This document shows positions 1 to 7,012 of a stretch of 64,000 bases of DNA, one piece after another. The notes below the pieces were generated by a model, which worked only from the letters and a program-made list of their open reading frames with translations, did not search any database and was not told the DNA's origin. Made by a program: the position numbers and the translations under genes. Every line of letters starts with the position of its first letter. Position 1 is the first letter of the stretch. Source of the stretch: DASPSR01 sp035516175 (GTDB taxonomy: Bacteria; Nitrospirota; UBA9217); NCBI GenBank assembly GCA_035516175.1, contig DATJAO010000008.1, forward strand, positions 1 through 64,000, read 5' to 3'.

Positions 1-141
1 GCAGGAAAAGCAAGGACGGTATCAATCGCCGAATCATCCTTGGAAGAGACTCAGAAGAGCATCGGAACAACTTCCCGCTGCTTCCTAAAAGCGGACATTT
101 TTACTTTGGTAGCAGTAGGACATTTCTATTTTGGGTTGACA
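1..141 (+). mobile_element. Right end of an insertion sequence (truncated by the window edge)
   Basis: After a short coding tail, the stretch carries two similar AT-rich boxes starting GGACATTT (about 103-118 and 119-134), followed by TTGACA at 136-141. Multiple GGACATTT boxes ending in TTGACA (TGTCAA when read inward) resemble the terminal repeats of some DDE-transposase insertion sequences. The left part is outside the window, so the family and the exact end are not certain. It sits directly upstream of the tRNA-Gly promoter. Confidence 0.5.
2..88 (+). pseudogene. C-terminal end of a transposase reading frame (partial)
   Basis: The frame open from base 2 gives about 28 residues and a stop at 86-88. 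It is basic and contains the motif NHPWKR, like the (D/N)HPW(R/K) tail seen at the very end of many DDE transposases. It ends just before the terminal repeat-like boxes, as expected for a transposase tail inside an IS end. The upstream part lies outside the window, so it may be the end of an intact gene rather than a fragment. The overlapping 85-codon frame starting at 40 runs through the IS end and the tRNA and is not a gene. Confidence 0.45.
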
Positions 142-157
142 GCGAGGCAATTTTATG

Positions 158-186
158 TTGACAAGGATTTACCACTTTGTTATATT
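158..186 (+). promoter_or_regulatory. Sigma-70-type promoter of tRNA-Gly
   Basis: There is a perfect TTGACA at 158-163, a 17-base spacer and TATATT at 181-186. The predicted start near 193 lies about 20 bases before the mature tRNA. A second TTGACA at 136-141 belongs to the IS end and has no well-spaced -10 box. Confidence 0.8.
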
Positions 187-214
187 TGCTCAGTCTTAAG
201 CCTAGAAATATACT

Positions 215-290
215 GCGGGTGTAGCTCAGCTGGTAGAGCACAACCTTGCCAAGGTTGGGGTCACGGGTTCGAATCCCGCCACCCGCTCCA
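215..290 (+). tRNA. tRNA-Gly(GCC)
   Basis: The 76-base cloverleaf includes an encoded CCA. The acceptor arm GCGGGTG pairs with CACCCGC, the D arm carries AGCTCAGCTGGTAGAGC, the anticodon stem CAACC/GGTTG encloses the loop TTGCCAA with anticodon GCC at 248-250, and the T arm carries GGTTCGAATCC. All standard elements are present, so it should be functional. It is preceded by a strong promoter and followed by a hairpin terminator, and so forms its own transcription unit. Confidence 0.97.
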
Positions 291-300
291 TAGATAACAA

Positions 301-330
301 GGAGTTAGCCGAAACAGGCTAGCTCCTTTT
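301..330 (+). terminator. Rho-independent terminator after tRNA-Gly
   Basis: The arms GGAGTTAGCC (301-310) and GGCTAGCTCC (317-326) form a 10-bp stem with one G:U pair and a 6-base loop, followed by TTTT. Confidence 0.85.
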
Positions 331-697
331 CTATTTGGGGGAGGAGATCATTAACTCGACGCAGGTGCGATTGCAGGCAATTGGATTTTTTAAACCATCC
401 CGATGCTCAAGAGCGCATTAACTTCCGGATCGTGGGACCGCGGTTTGGCGGATCCCTGACAAAGATGAGCAAATCGATAACACCGTCGGCTATGTTGGCG
501 CCGATTTACTGATTCCCGCACAAAGACTCGCTCCAGAGTCTGTTCATATTGAAGCCAAGTTCTTGTTCCAAAATCACGTCGGTCGCCCCGTAGTATATCT
601 CTTGTGATGATCAAAGAGCACTTCGTTGTATTTTGCTCATTGAATCAAATCAGGCTTTTTATCGTCATGCGAGACGACGGCAATATTTTTATCATAT
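331..697 (-). pseudogene. mgsA: Methylglyoxal synthase remnant (frameshifted)
   Basis: Conceptual translation across several frames recovers, in order, the hallmarks of methylglyoxal synthase, which converts dihydroxyacetone phosphate to methylglyoxal. They are KNIAVVSHDDKKPDLI near 690-640, AKYNEVLF..HK.YTTG, ILEQELGFNMNRL, then IGANIADGVIDLLIF.RDPPN.GP (family: IGA.IAEG.ID.LIFF.DPL), HDPEVNALL and finally NPIACNRT....MISSP, ending in a TAG at 331-333. At least two in-frame stops (one at the IQ-AKYN joint, one replacing a Gln codon before IGAN) and about three frameshifts separate the pieces, so no functional protein can be made. The family is about 130-150 residues and almost the full length is represented. 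The remnant abuts the tRNA terminator. The upper boundary is approximate. Confidence 0.85.
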
Positions 698-861
698 CAA
701 TAAATCCGATTCTTCACCTGATGCACTAACTGAGGGACACTCACCAGATGGCTTGTTATTTCTCTTGACAGGTGCCCTTTAGACCGATGCGTAATCTAAA
801 TCGCGCCGAACTACGCTCTCTTCATATCAGGGCTGCTAGGCATCTTCGTTATAGATCAAGC
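698..861. other. Short spacer without a recognised gene
   Basis: I see no supported coding region, RNA or clear regulatory site between the mgsA remnant and the stop codon of the LEA-like gene. The plus-strand frame starting at 772 is only a shadow of the minus-strand LEA-like gene. Confidence 0.4.
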
Positions 862-1464
862 TTATTTGGCTTTGTGCAAGGCGGTGCCAGTTACCTCCTT
901 GACACCCACAACGACACCAATAAGCATTTCCTTGACGGCTCTTACGGCGGTTGTCCCTACAGAACTTGCGGCGTCAATGGCGCCATTCACGGCTACCCGC
1001 GCTACTTCTTCGGCATTGCCGCCTACCTCTTTTGTCGCCTCTATGACGCCGTCAACGGCCCGCCGGGCGACCATGGCCACATCTGCCCCAACATCGGCAG
1101 CCCCTTTTACAGCACCCCTCACGGTCTGGCCCGCGGTAGAAATGATATCGCCGCCAACATCGCTTACGCCCATGACTACACCTTTCGCCACGCTCTTGGT
1201 GCTCAAGATCAGTCCGGTGCCGACCTCTTCCGTGGCCTGGATAGCGCCCTTGACTACGTCCTTCGAGATGCCTGCTGTTTCACGGGCGATAGAGCTCGTT
1301 GAACTGAGAGTATTGGACACGGTGTTACGCACAAGGCTGACGATTTCCGCTTCGATCTCATTAATCCCTTTGAGACTGCGGATAACCCCCTCCTTTACAG
1401 CTGATCCAGCTTGACCGATGTCTTCTTTTGAAGCCGCGCCGCCCATGGGTCCTGTTTCTTTCAT
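862..1464 (-). CDS. LEA-like repetitive amphipathic protein
   Basis: This 200-residue protein has no signal peptide or membrane anchor. Most of it consists of degenerate repeats of a Val/Ala/Gly-rich pattern (V-KGAI-AT-EVG, V-RGAVKGA-DVG, V-DGVIEATKEVG, V-NGAIDAASSVG) that would form long amphipathic helices. This resembles late-embryogenesis-abundant or apolipoprotein-like stress proteins and uncharacterised families in deltaproteobacteria. Its function is unknown; protection of membranes or proteins under stress is a guess from the pattern. The start ATG at 1464 is preceded by a clear AAGGGAGA ribosome site about 8 bases upstream. The plus-strand frames over the same stretch are shadows of the low-complexity composition. 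It stands alone, between remnants. Confidence 0.7.
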   Translation of the reverse strand: MKETGPMGGAASKEDIGQAGSAVKEGVIRSLKGINEIEAEIVSLVRNTVSNTLSSTSSIARETAGISKDVVKGAIQATEEVGTGLILSTKSVAKGVVMGVSDVGGDIISTAGQTVRGAVKGAADVGADVAMVARRAVDGVIEATKEVGGNAEEVARVAVNGAIDAASSVGTTAVRAVKEMLIGVVVGVKEVTGTALHKAK

Positions 1465-1898
1465 AATCTTTCTCCCTTCCCGCTTTATGACTATAAGTTT
1501 CGAGTTTGATGTTGCACCTTATTTCTAATGCTAATTTATTAAAAAAATGGGCTCCCTGATTCGGTGAACAAACAATATCCTGACGCAGAGGACGTAGGGA
1601 ATGTCATATGTAGTGACGTACAATTATCCTAACGCAGAAGACGCAGGAAATAGCAGCGTTCTTGGGGGGCTCGATTATATGGTGCTGGCTGTTCCCTGCG
1701 TCTTCCACGGTTGTTGTCCGTCGGGACTCCGCCGTGTCTTCTAAGCGTTACTTAAACCTCATGGGATAATACGTATAACGCTTGCATCCTATCGAATATG
1801 TAAAATGAAAGCATAAAGCTTGAGCTAGGTTCCGCTTAAGTCGGATAAGTGACCTCTTTTATTCCCCTTCTCTCACCAACCGAATTGTCCGTCAGTAT
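1465..1898. other. Non-coding stretch upstream of the LEA-like gene
   Basis: No gene is supported. The stretch contains an AT-rich run near 1540-1550 and a repeated motif listed separately (1577-1705). The promoter of the LEA-like gene should lie near 1490-1560 on the minus strand, but I could not assign boxes with confidence. Confidence 0.4.
1577..1705. repeat. Direct and inverted copies of a GCAGAAGACGCAGG-type motif
   Basis: Two imperfect direct copies of a 26-base unit lie at 1577-1602 and 1626-1651 (core ACGCAGA(A/G)GACG(C/T)AGG). An inverted copy of the core (GTTCCCTGCGTCTTC) is at 1691-1705, so a transcript could fold a stem between the second and third copies. It looks like debris of a short interspersed repeat. 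Confidence 0.5.
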
Positions 1899-2075
1899 TT
1901 AACCGTATGCTGAGAAATCCCTATCTTTGTGCCACTCCTTCCCCTGGATTTGATAGCGCCTTAGCCACTTATAAAACCATTGCTTCGATCGGTTGAGGCT
2001 GACATAGATTGTCTTCGGCGACTCGCCTTGCAAAATGTACCGGCGAATTGCTGCTTTCCTGATTTCTTCTTCCAT
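1899..2075 (-). pseudogene. N-terminal helix-turn-helix fragment of a transposase
   Basis: A 58-residue frame starts at an ATG at 2075 behind a good AAGGAG site and stops at 1899. It has the pattern R..AIRRYI-QGES-PKTIY-SLNRSKQWFYKWL-RY, the N-terminal helix-turn-helix of IS481-like/integrase-type transposases. The family then continues for several hundred residues with a DDE catalytic core, which is absent here. The last residues diverge from the family before the stop, so this is a truncated relic rather than a small regulator. It is a second sign, beside the IS end at the left edge, that this border was hit by insertion and deletion. Confidence 0.6.
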
Positions 2076-2958
2076 ATTTGGCTCCTTGGATATTGGCCCG
2101 TAGTGTCAAACTTATAACACTGAGATCACGAAAAACAGCTTAAATGCGGGGAGTTGCTGCGTCTCTGCCGTTCCTACGATTTCATCAAAAAGCCACATCT
2201 GCCTAGTAATATAAGCTAATTCAATCATATTTTTGTTGCAATAGTGTGAAAGCTTCGTTAATTCTCTGTTAAATTTATCGAAGAGAACCCACACGAGGTT
2301 CGACGAGCTCTAGATTGTCGGGCTTTCTGTTACATTCCCATGTCAGCCAAGGACCATGAATTCTTGTATAAAAAAAGCCCGAATCCAGATAAGAACATTT
2401 TCTTATCGGTGTTCATGGTCATTTGCCACTGCCTCGTCATAATTACCTGAACGCCATCGATTTTGTGTTCTACAAGAAAGTCCACGACCTTGTTAACAAG
2501 AGAGCATATCCTCCCAAGCGAGCAGATCGGTATCCTGTAATAATCCTGTAACAAATAATATGTAATATGAGGTCGCCTAAGACGAGACGCGGTGAAGTTC
2601 ATGAGTGAGAATCGAAAAGTGCATCTCGAAGATAACGTGTCGTAACCCAAATATCTAAGGACACGGCGGGGAGTTGGCTATGGTATAAATAGTAAAATGA
2701 TAATTGAGGCTTTTTTTGCTTCATTGCTTTAGTACGTCTTCTGGAAATTCTTCTCAGATTAGTGCAGAAATGCCTACCAAGGTGTTCTGTAAAATCCCGG
2801 TGGTTGTCGCTCAGAGTGATTTAATCGAAGCGTGCTATTCAATAGGAATCTGATAAAATCATAATTGCAGGGTCCACTGACACTGCAAACTGGGATGTTA
2901 AGAGCTTTTCCCCCGCTAATAAATTATTGGACGGGAAACGATTGAGTGGAGATAAAAC
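2076..2958. other. AT-rich stretch between the transposase relic and the methyltransferase
   Basis: No supported gene. Two minus-strand frames (2112-2294, 60 codons; 2330-2650, 106 codons) lack ribosome sites and resemble no family I know. The second, with a Leu/Val-rich middle, could be a remnant of a larger gene. A run of seven T at 2710-2716 and the AT-rich 2840-2870 segment may include the promoter of the downstream plus-strand gene, but no boxes are clear. Confidence 0.35.
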
Positions 2959-3780
2959 ATGATGAACGTAAAGGATAGAATCGGACGTATTCTTCCAAAA
3001 AAGCTAAAAGCAATTGTCCGACCGTATTATCAAATAACATACAGAACATTTGCATGGCTAGCCCGCGATAGGCCTTCGACGCTAGCTATCGGTTCTCTAT
3101 GCGGATTTGAAGTCGCTTATCGAAAGAACACCGCAGATGAAGAAGTTATTGGGCACAGTTTTGACAATGATATTTTCTTCTCAGGAGTCCCAGAGTATCA
3201 ACCTGAGGGGGGCCACGTGATCATAGATATCGGGGCTCACATCGGCACATTCTCCCTTCTATCGTCGGCTAAAATAGGATCTGGCAAGGTTTATGCTGTT
3301 GAAGCCAGTGAAGATACATTCAATCTCTTACGAATTAACGTCGCTCTAAATCAATGTACCAATATTTCAGTTCATCATTTAGCCATGGCAGACAAAGAAG
3401 GTAACTGCATGCTTTACCATGATATCGGCAACTGGGGGCATTCTACTGTTTCAAAACATTTCAGGTCTAGTGAAACTGTAGAGTCTTGCACGTTGCCCAC
3501 ATTCTTAGAAAGGAATCTGATTAACGAATGCCATTTTATGAAACTGAATTGCGAAGGAGCGGAATTCCCTATTTTGCTGAGCACGCCAAAAAATATACTC
3601 CAGAGATTCGTTACCATATTAGTCCTTTATCACTGTGATTTATGGAAAAAAAATACAGAAGCTGATCTGATTTCTCACCTGGAATCCAGTGGTTTTAAAT
3701 GCTCAATCCGGAATCGAACAGAAGTGCGTGGCTGGATCATTGCTACACGGACTGGACAAATTAGCAATGGCAAGAAATAA
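2959..3780 (+). CDS. FkbM family SAM-dependent methyltransferase
   Basis: The 273-residue protein has a class-I methyltransferase fold. Motif I VIIDIGAHIGTFS lies around residues 87-99, the acidic residue after strand 2 is in VYAVEASEDTF (about 112-122), and the FkbM-typical HLAMADKEG and FMKLNCEGAE segments follow (about 140 and 195). FkbM proteins usually O-methylate sugars or small hydroxyl substrates, so methylation of a polysaccharide residue is plausible here. The start at 2959 is preceded by GTGGAG 7 bases upstream; an adjacent ATG at 2962 is an alternative. It is the only clear plus-strand protein gene, lies outside the main operon, and has a lower GC content than its neighbours, which suggests separate acquisition. 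Confidence 0.85.
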   Translation: MMNVKDRIGRILPKKLKAIVRPYYQITYRTFAWLARDRPSTLAIGSLCGFEVAYRKNTADEEVIGHSFDNDIFFSGVPEYQPEGGHVIIDIGAHIGTFSLLSSAKIGSGKVYAVEASEDTFNLLRINVALNQCTNISVHHLAMADKEGNCMLYHDIGNWGHSTVSKHFRSSETVESCTLPTFLERNLINECHFMKLNCEGAEFPILLSTPKNILQRFVTILVLYHCDLWKKNTEADLISHLESSGFKCSIRNRTEVRGWIIATRTGQISNGKK

Positions 3781-4206
3781 GCCCCAATTGCCAAACCGCC
3801 GCAGTGGACGTGCCTCAGCTTCCGATCGTGCTTGATTCTGACTTCCAGGTGCGGCTGAGCGGCGAAGTTGATTCAATAGAAAGAAGAAACGCTAATAGAA
3901 AAACGGACGATCTGGCTCTTATTACGGTGCTGATTGCTATGTCGATAAATAATGGGACTTAGGTGATTCGGGATGCCTTTATTCGCCTGCAACCTTGACA
4001 AGATCGATCCATCGCCGGAAGCCTTGCCCTCGAGCTTCATTCCCGCCTGGTTCAGCTTGCCCCGGAAATAGTTCATGAGGCAGGTTCTACTCGGAATCAG
4101 TTGAGGCAATTCACAATGACGCCTTGGTGAATGACGACGAGCCTCCATCGTTCTGTTGCTCGTACTCTGCAGCCTTCATCAGATGGTTCTTCACTGTCCG
4201 CTGAGA
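3781..4206. other. Stretch without a supported gene
   Basis: Two overlapping minus-strand frames (3873-4148 and 4111-4296) read as pieces of one former gene: a TVKNHL..AAEYEQQ segment followed, after a frame change, by a segment with NYFRGKLNQAG. I do not recognise the family. There is no ribosome site at a sensible start, and the upstream part runs through the operon terminator, so this is more likely a decayed gene than two small proteins. Confidence 0.3.
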
Positions 4207-4208
4207 TG

Positions 4209-4254
4209 AAAAAGCCCGAAACGAGATGCGAGCACATCTTTTCGCTTCGGGCTT
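4209..4254 (-). terminator. Rho-independent terminator of the exopolysaccharide operon
   Basis: Read on the minus strand, AAGCCCGAA (4254-4246) pairs with TTCGGGCTT (4220-4212), with further pairing of GATG/CATC inside the arm, followed by TTTTT (4213-4209). It lies 46 bases past the last small gene and closes the long minus-strand operon. Confidence 0.8.
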
Positions 4255-4299
4255 GCTGGTGCCTCGGCAACGTACATGCAGATCAGTAAAGGACACCGA

Positions 4300-4437
4300 T
4301 CATTTGTTCTTCAATATTTCTTCGAACTGCTCCACTCGCTCGACAGTCCCGCGGGCAAACTTGATTTTGATGGATCCCGTGAACTTCCTGTCCATGAGTA
4401 TCTTGATGAAATCGATGATTTTCGTCAATTTGTCCAT
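4300..4437 (-). CDS. Small conserved-looking protein, last gene of the operon
   Basis: The 45-residue frame starts with MDKLTKIIDFIK and contains the pattern FTGSIKIKFARGTVERVEQ, a small beta-hairpin motif (K-(F/Y)-x-G-S-(I/V)-x-I-x-F-x-x-G) like those in DUF2292/YezD-type small proteins of unknown function. The start ATG at 4437 has GGAGAGG about 8 bases upstream. It lies 25 bases after the BY-kinase stop and is followed by the operon terminator, so it is co-transcribed with the polysaccharide genes. Position, ribosome site and protein-like composition support a real gene. Its function is unknown. Similar tiny proteins may be regulators or ligand-binding accessory proteins, but nothing here shows that. 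Confidence 0.65.
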   Translation of the reverse strand: MDKLTKIIDFIKILMDRKFTGSIKIKFARGTVERVEQFEEILKNK

Positions 4438-4462
4438 CGCTCTGCCTCTCCAGTCATTGCCT

Positions 4463-5398
4463 CTAACAGCGGTTTAGAACCAACCCAAGTATCTTCTCCT
4501 TCGGAAAATACTGAAGCGCCTTCTTGACGTCGTCCATTGAGGTCTTGCCCGCTTGAACAACAACAAGGATCTTGTCGACAAGGGTCGCCATCGTGAGCGC
4601 GTCGGCGCCGGTCAGAATGGGTGGTACGTCGAAAATGATGTACCGATCGGGATAGCGCCCCTTCATGCCAGGTACTAGTTCCCGCATTCGGGGAGATCCG
4701 AGGATCTCGGCGCTTTCATGAAGCAGGCGGCCGCCGGAAATAAGTGTTATTTTCTCTATGCCGGGCCAGGTTATTAGTTGAGAAACGGGCGTGTTGCCAA
4801 TAAGGTAATCAATAAGCCCCTTGTCTCCCGGACACCCCAGGTACTTATGGATGCTTTGCTTTCTCAGATCACTGTCGACAAGCATGACCGTACGCTGGAA
4901 ATCCCGCGCGATGGAGACGGCGAGATTTATTGCGGTGAGCGTTTTCCCCTCGCCCGGGAGTGCGCTCGTGACCATGAGCGTGTTGGTAAAAGGCTCCCTG
5001 GTCCGCTGCAGGACCTGCGTCCGCAATATCTCGAAGGATTGCTCCGCCGTCGGGTTGTCAAGACACGGGAGACACCGGTTCTTAGCCAGAAGCAACGGGT
5101 CCAGTATAACCATCCGGGACTTGTTATAAACCGGTGATACCCATCCGGCCAGGTTTTTGTCCTGATCGCTGGCATCGTTCCAAACGGAAGTTGGCGGTTC
5201 TTTTATTTTCTTGTTTCCGCCATTTCGCCTGATAAGATCCATCGTTTCCTTGATCTTTTTCGTCATCGATCCTCTCTTAGCCAGGTTTTTGTCCTGATCG
5301 GTGGCATCGTTCCAAACGGAAGGCGGCGGTTCTTTTCGTTCCTTGTTTCTGCCGTTTCGTCCGATAAGTTTCATCGTTTCCTTGATTCTCTGTATCAT
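4463..5398 (-). CDS. CpsD/CapB-type tyrosine kinase (exosortase-locus type)
   Basis: This cytoplasmic P-loop kinase partners with the Wzz-like protein encoded just upstream and controls polymer length and export by autophosphorylation. Visible motifs are Walker A (GEGKT, about residue 149), Walker A' (MLVDSDLRKQ, about 172) and Walker B (IIFDVPP, about 254). The family is the one found in PEP-CTERM/exosortase loci (TIGR03018-like). I place the start at 5398 because GGAGAG precedes this ATG; an in-frame ATG at 5419 has no ribosome site. The N-terminus holds a 44-residue tandem duplication (see repeat). The C-terminus ends shortly after the kinase fold and lacks an obvious tyrosine cluster, so the phosphorylation site is unclear. 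It is 31 bases downstream of the chain-length gene. Confidence 0.88.
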   Translation of the reverse strand: MIQRIKETMKLIGRNGRNKERKEPPPSVWNDATDQDKNLAKRGSMTKKIKETMDLIRRNGGNKKIKEPPTSVWNDASDQDKNLAGWVSPVYNKSRMVILDPLLLAKNRCLPCLDNPTAEQSFEILRTQVLQRTREPFTNTLMVTSALPGEGKTLTAINLAVSIARDFQRTVMLVDSDLRKQSIHKYLGCPGDKGLIDYLIGNTPVSQLITWPGIEKITLISGGRLLHESAEILGSPRMRELVPGMKGRYPDRYIIFDVPPILTGADALTMATLVDKILVVVQAGKTSMDDVKKALQYFPKEKILGLVLNRC

Positions 5399-5411
5399 CG
5401 ATTCTCTCCGT
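5148..5411 (-). repeat. 132-bp tandem duplication inside the tyrosine kinase gene
   Basis: Unit 5280-5411 and unit 5148-5279 are highly similar and exactly 132 bases (44 codons) apart, so the duplication keeps frame. Each unit encodes a segment with IKETM.LI.RNG and SVWNDA.DQDKNLA and starts with its own GAGAG..ATG-like start region. The second unit is therefore a possible internal start. Confidence 0.9.
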
Positions 5412-5429
5412 ATAACCATCGTGAATTCT

Positions 5430-7001
5430 TTAAATAGGCATGTGCCTCAAGACACGCATAAAGAAGACATCCAAATCCATGAAAAAGAAATGGATTACTA
5501 CAGTAATGACTATTATCAAGAGGAACGAAGAGACAACGGCTATTTTGAGCCGCTTCTTTTTACGCAGTTGGTCCTCGAAAGTTAAGATCTCCGGGATCTC
5601 CGTCAGGACAGGAAAAGGAAAGTTCTTTACCAAATCCTCCGCCTTCCGGGCAGAACGGTCGGATGCCTCCTGGAACGACGCAGTCCCCACTCCAGATCCG
5701 ATGCCCAGAATGAGTCCGATAAGAAGAATGGCCTGACGGTTCGGCCGTACCGGTTTTTCCGGAAGTCTTGCCGGATCGATCAGCGTGAACCGTTCGCCCA
5801 TCTGCTCCTTTTCCAAGCCATGGGCAACCTTGGATTCCATGTATTTTCTCATGAGATCGTCATATTTGGCTTGGGTATTGTTCCGCTCGACAGTCAACTT
5901 CTTGTACCCTTCCTCGACTTTGGGGGCCGCTTCCAGCCTGTGCCGGAAATCATTTTGTTTCCGATCGAGTTCTTCGAGCTGTTGCTTAATGGACTTGATC
6001 TCTGCCTGGACGCTGGCCAGTTGCGCAGCCAGCGCCACGTAGCCGGGATTGTCCGGTTTATCCTGCGCAGCAGTTTCGGTTGTTCTTGCCTGGAGCTTTT
6101 TTTCAAGATTGGCGATCTCCAGCTTGGTTTTGATCACATCGGGGTATTCCTCCGAATATCGCGCTTTCAGGCCGTTGAGAACGACGCGAAGTTCCTTGAG
6201 CCGTTCTTTGTCCTGATTGGTTGTGTCTGGCGCCATGGTCGCCAGCTCAGTCTGGTAATAGCTCTCTTTTTCCCGGAGAGACCTGAGCTGCTCGTTTAAT
6301 TGGTCCCGGTTTCGTTCATTCCAGTCAAGGGATTGGAGGTTAAATTGGAGCAGTTCGGGCAGTGCCCGGCTATGCTGTTCTTTGTAGACCGCGATCTTTC
6401 TTTCCAGGTCGGCAAGCGTGGCTTGAACGGAATTCATTTCCTCCTCCAAGAACTTCGTCGTGCCTTCCGTCTGCTGGTCGACCACCTTCATATTCTCCTC
6501 GAGATAGAGAGATGCGAGTTCGTTCGCGACTTGCTGAACCACTTGCGGATTATTGCCCTCGTAGGATACGGTAAAGGCAATGGCAGCTGTTGTTTTCTGT
6601 CCTGTCCTCCGATCGATGACGTCGGCCATCACGATATCGAACTTGATGTCCTTTTTCCGCATGTCGTCGATGATCTCTTCCGATGACAACCTGTTGCTTT
6701 TGTCAGCATACAGGTTGAAGCGGTGGATAATGTCGAGCAGTCGCGAAGAGCTCATGATCCGCTGGTTGATCTGCTGCAACCGCTGTTCAGCGTAGCTCGT
6801 CACGGCCGCCATCACGTACTCGCGGGAGATCTCCTGTTCCTCGATGAGAATTGTGGACGTAGAACGATAAACAGGCTTCCAGAAATGAAGGACCAGCGCG
6901 GCAAGCAGAAGGATGACAAATGTGGGAACGCTGAGCGCCCAGCGTCGTCGTTTAACGATACTGACGATATCCCTGATACCTGTTATTTTGGACTCCTCCA
7001 T
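5430..7001 (-). CDS. Wzz-like chain-length determinant (exosortase-locus type)
   Basis: This 523-residue inner-membrane polysaccharide co-polymerase sets the chain length of the exopolysaccharide. It has an N-terminal membrane helix (about residues 20-40) followed by VYRSTSTILIEEQEI, the start of the Wzz domain. A long periplasmic coiled-coil (about 165-370) contains the GNVR-type segment FRHRLEAAPKVEEGY...TVERNN. Near the C-terminus are a helix around 425-445 and a last one around 493-513. The length and order match the TIGR03007 family. The start at 7001 has AGGAG 7 bases upstream. Unlike Wzc it lacks a fused kinase, which is supplied by the next gene. Confidence 0.9.
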   Translation of the reverse strand: MEESKITGIRDIVSIVKRRRWALSVPTFVILLLAALVLHFWKPVYRSTSTILIEEQEISREYVMAAVTSYAEQRLQQINQRIMSSSRLLDIIHRFNLYADKSNRLSSEEIIDDMRKKDIKFDIVMADVIDRRTGQKTTAAIAFTVSYEGNNPQVVQQVANELASLYLEENMKVVDQQTEGTTKFLEEEMNSVQATLADLERKIAVYKEQHSRALPELLQFNLQSLDWNERNRDQLNEQLRSLREKESYYQTELATMAPDTTNQDKERLKELRVVLNGLKARYSEEYPDVIKTKLEIANLEKKLQARTTETAAQDKPDNPGYVALAAQLASVQAEIKSIKQQLEELDRKQNDFRHRLEAAPKVEEGYKKLTVERNNTQAKYDDLMRKYMESKVAHGLEKEQMGERFTLIDPARLPEKPVRPNRQAILLIGLILGIGSGVGTASFQEASDRSARKAEDLVKNFPFPVLTEIPEILTFEDQLRKKKRLKIAVVSSFLLIIVITVVIHFFFMDLDVFFMRVLRHMPI

Positions 7002-7012
7002 AAAGGCTCCTT

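Noticed and set aside
772..1414. Two overlapping plus-strand frames of 176 and 182 codons
   Set aside because: They lie opposite the LEA-like gene and arise from its biased repeat composition; no ribosome site or family resemblance.
1577..1705. A CRISPR array
   Set aside because: Only two imperfect direct copies and one inverted copy, with no regular spacers and no cas genes nearby.
2330..2650. A 106-codon minus-strand frame as a gene
   Set aside because: It begins at a TTG without a ribosome site and matches no family I know; kept only in the gap description.
5894..6299. Long frames opposite the Wzz-like and TPR genes
   Set aside because: They are antisense shadows of GC-rich coding sequence, without ribosome sites or protein-like features.
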